8,336 nucleotides of DNA from an uncultured Eubacteriales bacterium (lineage in GTDB: Bacteria > Bacillota > Clostridia > Lachnospirales > Lachnospiraceae): positions 1-8,336 of the forward strand of contig CACYBV010000117.1 of assembly GCA_902772745.1 (NCBI GenBank). The letters are read 5' to 3'. Positions 5,640-8,336 of the stretch are shown here, piece after piece; the first letter of the stretch is position 1, and every line of letters begins with the position of its first letter. Made by a program: the position numbers and the translations under genes. The notes beneath the pieces were generated by a model. The model had not been told where the DNA came from. It was given only the letters and a program-made list of their open reading frames with translations, and made no database searches.

Positions 5640-6820
5640 CAGTAAAACACCCTCTTTTTCTGTCTTCCGCGGAGCCCGACAGACAGCGCAAGCCCGAGAA
5701 GGATAAACGAACTCAGAAGAGAGCTCATCCCGGCGCTGACAAAGGGAAGCGGGATACCCGTATTCGGCACGAGAAGCAGCGCGACCGCAATGTTGATAAA
5801 GCTCTGGAAGCCGATGGCACAGGCGGCGCCGCCTGCAATCACTCGGCCTACGATGTCCTTGCATTTTCTCGCCATCAGGAGGCATTCGAAAACGATCAGC
5901 CCGATCAGAAGGATCACGGCCGCACATCCGACAAAGCCGAGCTCCTCCCCGACAACCGCGAAAATAAAATCGCACTGCTCTTCCGAGAGGAACTGACCGT
6001 TTTTCACGGATTCCAGCGAAGATGTCATGAGGCCTTTCCCGAAAATCCCGCCTGAACCGATCGCCATAACGGAATTATTCTGCTGGTAGGTCTGCCCCGG
6101 ATAATCCTCCGGAAAGAAAAATGCATTGATCCGGAGCACCTGATGCTCTTCGAACAGTTTCCACAGAATCGGCTGGCCTTCCTGATAAACAGCGATGAAA
6201 AAGAAAGCAACAAGCGGAGTCAGCGCCAGAACAACGCCGATGATCCATTTCCAGCTGATCCCCGCGAGGAACAGGAGCGTGATGATCATCAGCACAAGGA
6301 CAATCGATGTCGACAGATCCGGTTCAAGAAGCACCAGCACAAGAACCGGCGCGCACAGAAGAAAATACAGGATCAGAATATAGACTTTATCAATCCTGTC
6401 ATGGATCTTGTACAGCACAAAGGCAAGAAACAGGAGAAGCGCGGGTTTCGAGAACTCCGAAGGCTGGATGGTCCCGAAGAAAGGAACATAGATCCAGCGG
6501 CGCGCGCCGTAGATCGCGGCGGTAAAAAAGCGCACGTAAATCAGGCTTCCGATGGAAATCAGCAGAAAAACCCAGGAATATTTGACGATTTTCCGGTAAT
6601 CGATGAAAGCCAGGATGATCATGACAATAAAGCCGATGCCGACGCCGATAACCTGCTTCACGGTCGTCGAAACGACGGTTCTTGTAACCTCGGACGCGGT
6701 CGCCGAATGGACGACCATCACGCCGGCTGTGCTCAGAAGCAGGGCATAAACAATCAGCCGGAAATTAATGTCTCTGGCCCGGAATTTCGTTTCGCTCAGA
6801 TAGCCGAATTTATTCGCCAT
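5639..6820 (-). CDS. rodA: RodA/FtsW/SpoVE (SEDS) peptidoglycan glycosyltransferase
   Basis: 393-residue polytopic membrane protein of the SEDS family, which polymerises lipid II into glycan strands and works with a class B PBP. About ten hydrophobic segments are visible, with a large extracytoplasmic loop around residues 212-285. Family landmarks in order: GARRWI (105-110), QPSEFSK (119-125), EPDLSTS (166-172), GKGL (261-264), FLSEEQCDFIFAVVGEELG (277-295) and PLPFVSAGMSS (357-367). The Asp of the DFIF stretch (D284) is probably the essential Asp of the family. Two signatures differ from the usual form: FLPExHTDFIF reads FLSEEQCDFIF, and PFVSYGGSS reads PFVSAGMSS. Start ATG has AAGGA-type purines directly upstream. 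The stop TGA shares its last base with the next gene's ATG, so translation is probably coupled. RodA rather than FtsW is inferred from the pbp2 neighbour. Confidence 0.93.
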   Translation of the reverse strand: MANKFGYLSETKFRARDINFRLIVYALLLSTAGVMVVHSATASEVTRTVVSTTVKQVIGVGIGFIVMIILAFIDYRKIVKYSWVFLLISIGSLIYVRFFTAAIYGARRWIYVPFFGTIQPSEFSKPALLLFLAFVLYKIHDRIDKVYILILYFLLCAPVLVLVLLEPDLSTSIVLVLMIITLLFLAGISWKWIIGVVLALTPLVAFFFIAVYQEGQPILWKLFEEHQVLRINAFFFPEDYPGQTYQQNNSVMAIGSGGIFGKGLMTSSLESVKNGQFLSEEQCDFIFAVVGEELGFVGCAAVILLIGLIVFECLLMARKCKDIVGRVIAGGAACAIGFQSFINIAVALLLVPNTGIPLPFVSAGMSSLLSSFILLGLALSVGLRGRQKKRVFY

Positions 6821-6839
6821 GTTCCTTTCCTGTCCTGTC

Positions 6840-7580
6840 TTACTGTTTCAGGCTGATCGGGATGTCTTCCCCGAGGAGCCTTCCCGCAATCCGGTCAAAA
6901 CATTTTGCCGGTGATTTTTTGAGTGCTTCCGGAATATTGCCCTGCTCCGAAAAGAGAAGGATATCCGTACTTTCCGGAATGATTCCGAGAAGCGGTACGC
7001 CGATCGCGCGGGCGATGTCTTCCGGCGCGGGCAGTCCTTCGTCCCGTAGAAACTTCCGTTCAAACCGGTTCAGGATCATGCTCGCACGCACGGAATCGAA
7101 TTCCGGAAGCAGGAGCATGCGTTCCGTATTTCTTCTCGAAAGCAGCGTACTGTCCGTAACGGCCACCGCCGAGTCGGCGGCCTGAAGTGCATAGGAAAAG
7201 CCTTCGGAGGGCCACGACGGCGTATCCAGCAGGATGAAATCAAAGGAAGACCGGAACAGTTCCGCAAGTTTGACGAAACTTGATTTCTGGATCAGTCTGA
7301 GATCCCTTGCAGCCGAAGACGGCAGGAGGTACAGCATCTCATCTTTCCTGCAGGGAATCATCGCCTGGATAATCCTGCAGTTTCCTTCGATCACATCCAG
7401 AAGATGCCAGGCGATCTTTTCTTCCGCGCCGAAAAGCACGGGAAGATCGCATTTCCTGAAATTCAGGTCCAGAAGAAGCGTTTTCTGTCCCCGCGAAGAA
7501 AGTGCGTACCCGAGCGCCGCTGTGACCGTCGACACACCGGTGCCGCCTTTTCCGGATACGACTGCTAGTATTTCTCCCAT
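6840..7580 (-). CDS. MinD-like ParA/SIMIBI ATPase with degenerate active site
   Basis: 246-residue ParA/MinD-family protein. MinD normally dimerises on ATP, binds the membrane and recruits the division inhibitor MinC. The N-terminus (GEILAVVSGKGGTGVST) aligns without gaps to the MinD deviant Walker A. The signature lysine K11 is kept, but the P-loop lysine at position 16 is valine (GTG, 7535-7533). The DxD pair at 38/40 reads D38-L39-N40. The switch II Asp (D119 in LLDTP) is kept, though the usual PAG that follows is lost. The C-terminal part (IGVPLLGIIPES at 193-204, then FDRIAGRLLGED) matches MinD and keeps an amphipathic membrane-targeting-like helix. ATG is preceded by AAGGAG with 5-nt spacing. 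It sits between pbp2 and rodA with no minC or minE beside it. ATP hydrolysis is doubtful; a scaffold role is inference. TadZ/CpaE is an alternative, but the C-terminal half fits MinD better. Confidence 0.85.
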   Translation of the reverse strand: MGEILAVVSGKGGTGVSTVTAALGYALSSRGQKTLLLDLNFRKCDLPVLFGAEEKIAWHLLDVIEGNCRIIQAMIPCRKDEMLYLLPSSAARDLRLIQKSSFVKLAELFRSSFDFILLDTPSWPSEGFSYALQAADSAVAVTDSTLLSRRNTERMLLLPEFDSVRASMILNRFERKFLRDEGLPAPEDIARAIGVPLLGIIPESTDILLFSEQGNIPEALKKSPAKCFDRIAGRLLGEDIPISLKQ

Positions 7581-7627
7581 TCCCTCTCCTTCTTTATTTC
7601 TATCTCCCGGTGCATATCAAAAGACGT

Positions 7628-8336
7628 TTAATCCATGATATCGTTTACGCCGCCGGACTGTGCTGAAGCTTTCAGGATATCCTCCAGCGTGATATCGCCC
7701 TCCAGGAATTCATAGAGGCCTTTGCTGATCAGAGCCGCGTTTCCCGAGGAATAACCGTTCGGGATCTGTACCGCCATTGCATACTCGATGTGGTTGTAAG
7801 GTCCGTAGGATACGTACCAGCCGTGCTCGGGGCGCAGCCGGTTTTCCTGTGCAGAGCCGGATTTCGCCGCGTAATCGTAGCGAAGATCCTCGAAGTCCGT
7901 CGACCGGGAGCCGCCTTCGTGCACGACCGTATACATGCCTTCATGGATCCGTTCCCAGGTGGTGTCCTGAAGCTGAAGCGTGCTTTTGATCTCCGGAGAC
8001 CGCGACAGGAGAATGTTCCCGTCCCGGTCCTCGATTTTAGTCAGAAGCTTGAAATCATATACATTTCCGCGGGAGGCAATCGCCGTAACATAACGCGCGA
8101 GAGAAATCGTCGTGAATGCATGCGTGCCCTGTCCGATTGCGGAAGTAACGGGGAGGTCTTCGGATATGACCGAAACATTTTCAACGGTCTCGATACCCGT
8201 CGGCGACCCGAAACCGTACATTTCCGCATAGTCCCGGAGAACCTGGAGGCCCTGCGACGGACTGTAGCGTCCGTCTGCGGTCAGGCTGAAGCGGTAGCCG
8301 CATTCGTAGAAAAAGCAGTTGCAGGACTGGCCGATC
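7628..8336 (-). CDS. Penicillin-binding protein 2 (class B transpeptidase), C-terminal part, 5' end outside the window
   Basis: Class B PBP that cross-links peptidoglycan stem peptides on the outer face of the membrane, as the partner of RodA. The reading frame is open from base 8335 to the TAA at 7630-7628, giving 235 visible residues; the N-terminal anchor, dimerisation domain and SxxK catalytic serine lie beyond the right edge. The visible part begins in the SxN box (GQSCNCFFY, S4-C5-N6). The third active-site box reads KSGSAQ at bases 7864-7853, where most family members have KTGTAQ. The segments between (GIETVENV, IGQGTHAFT and RGNVYDFKLL) fit the PBP2/MrdA transpeptidase fold. Followed after 47 bases by the MinD-like gene and then rodA, the classical elongasome order. 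PBP2 rather than a division or sporulation PBP is inferred from the rodA neighbour. Confidence 0.9.
   Translation of the reverse strand, partial: IGQSCNCFFYECGYRFSLTADGRYSPSQGLQVLRDYAEMYGFGSPTGIETVENVSVISEDLPVTSAIGQGTHAFTTISLARYVTAIASRGNVYDFKLLTKIEDRDGNILLSRSPEIKSTLQLQDTTWERIHEGMYTVVHEGGSRSTDFEDLRYDYAAKSGSAQENRLRPEHGWYVSYGPYNHIEYAMAVQIPNGYSSGNAALISKGLYEFLEGDITLEDILKASAQSGGVNDIMD

Noticed and set aside
5640..5975. Extended N-terminus of the carboxypeptidase starting at 5975
   Set aside because: It would overlap rodA by over 330 bases and place the lipoprotein signal in the middle of the protein.
6143..6856. Plus-strand open frame of 237 codons opposite rodA
   Set aside because: Composition (Asp/Arg/Gln/Lys-rich) is that expected from the complement of membrane-segment codons; no family features.
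7581..7627. Possible minC remnant between pbp2 and the minD-like gene
   Set aside because: Only 47 bases, purine-rich ribosome binding site region, no coding trace.

Overview
All recognisable genes lie on the minus strand and read right to left: a partial penicillin-binding protein 2, a MinD-like ATPase, RodA, a lipoprotein D,D-carboxypeptidase, a HlyD-type membrane protein, YggS, SepF, LspA and RluD. This is a chromosomal, vertically inherited cell-envelope and division region. The family content, the strong purine-rich ribosome binding sites, SepF and the moderate GC content (near 50% by eye) point to a Clostridia-type Firmicute, probably Lachnospiraceae-like. I saw no mobile element, CRISPR array, tRNA or rRNA.

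Layout. 8336-7628 holds the C-terminal transpeptidase part of PBP2. 7580-6840 is the MinD-like protein, placed directly between pbp2 and rodA. 6820-5639 (rodA) and 5639-4656 (carboxypeptidase) are coupled by a TGATG stop-start overlap. After a 31-bp gap containing a perfect hairpin comes the HlyD-type gene (4624-3200), then yggS (3158-2442) and sepF (2425-1793). A 139-bp gap with two hairpins separates sepF from lspA (1653-1060), which overlaps rluD (1067-132) by 8 bases. A near-consensus sigma-A promoter (135-107) lies over the rluD stop codon and points off the left edge. Its product looks like the 5' part of a structured small RNA, possibly 6S RNA.

How they work together. PBP2 (transpeptidase) and RodA (glycosyltransferase) form the lateral-wall peptidoglycan synthase. 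The carboxypeptidase trims the pentapeptides that PBP2 uses. SepF anchors FtsZ to the membrane, and YggS is its usual PLP-homeostasis neighbour. LspA matures lipoproteins, which would include the carboxypeptidase encoded in this window. RluD modifies 23S rRNA.

The most interesting points are: (1) the MinD-like protein has lost the P-loop lysine (K16 to V) and the DxD acid pair, and no minC or minE flanks it; (2) the promoter-driven RNA candidate at the left edge; (3) the gap between sepF and lspA, where ylmG, ylmH and divIVA are often found in relatives but are absent here and two hairpins sit instead.
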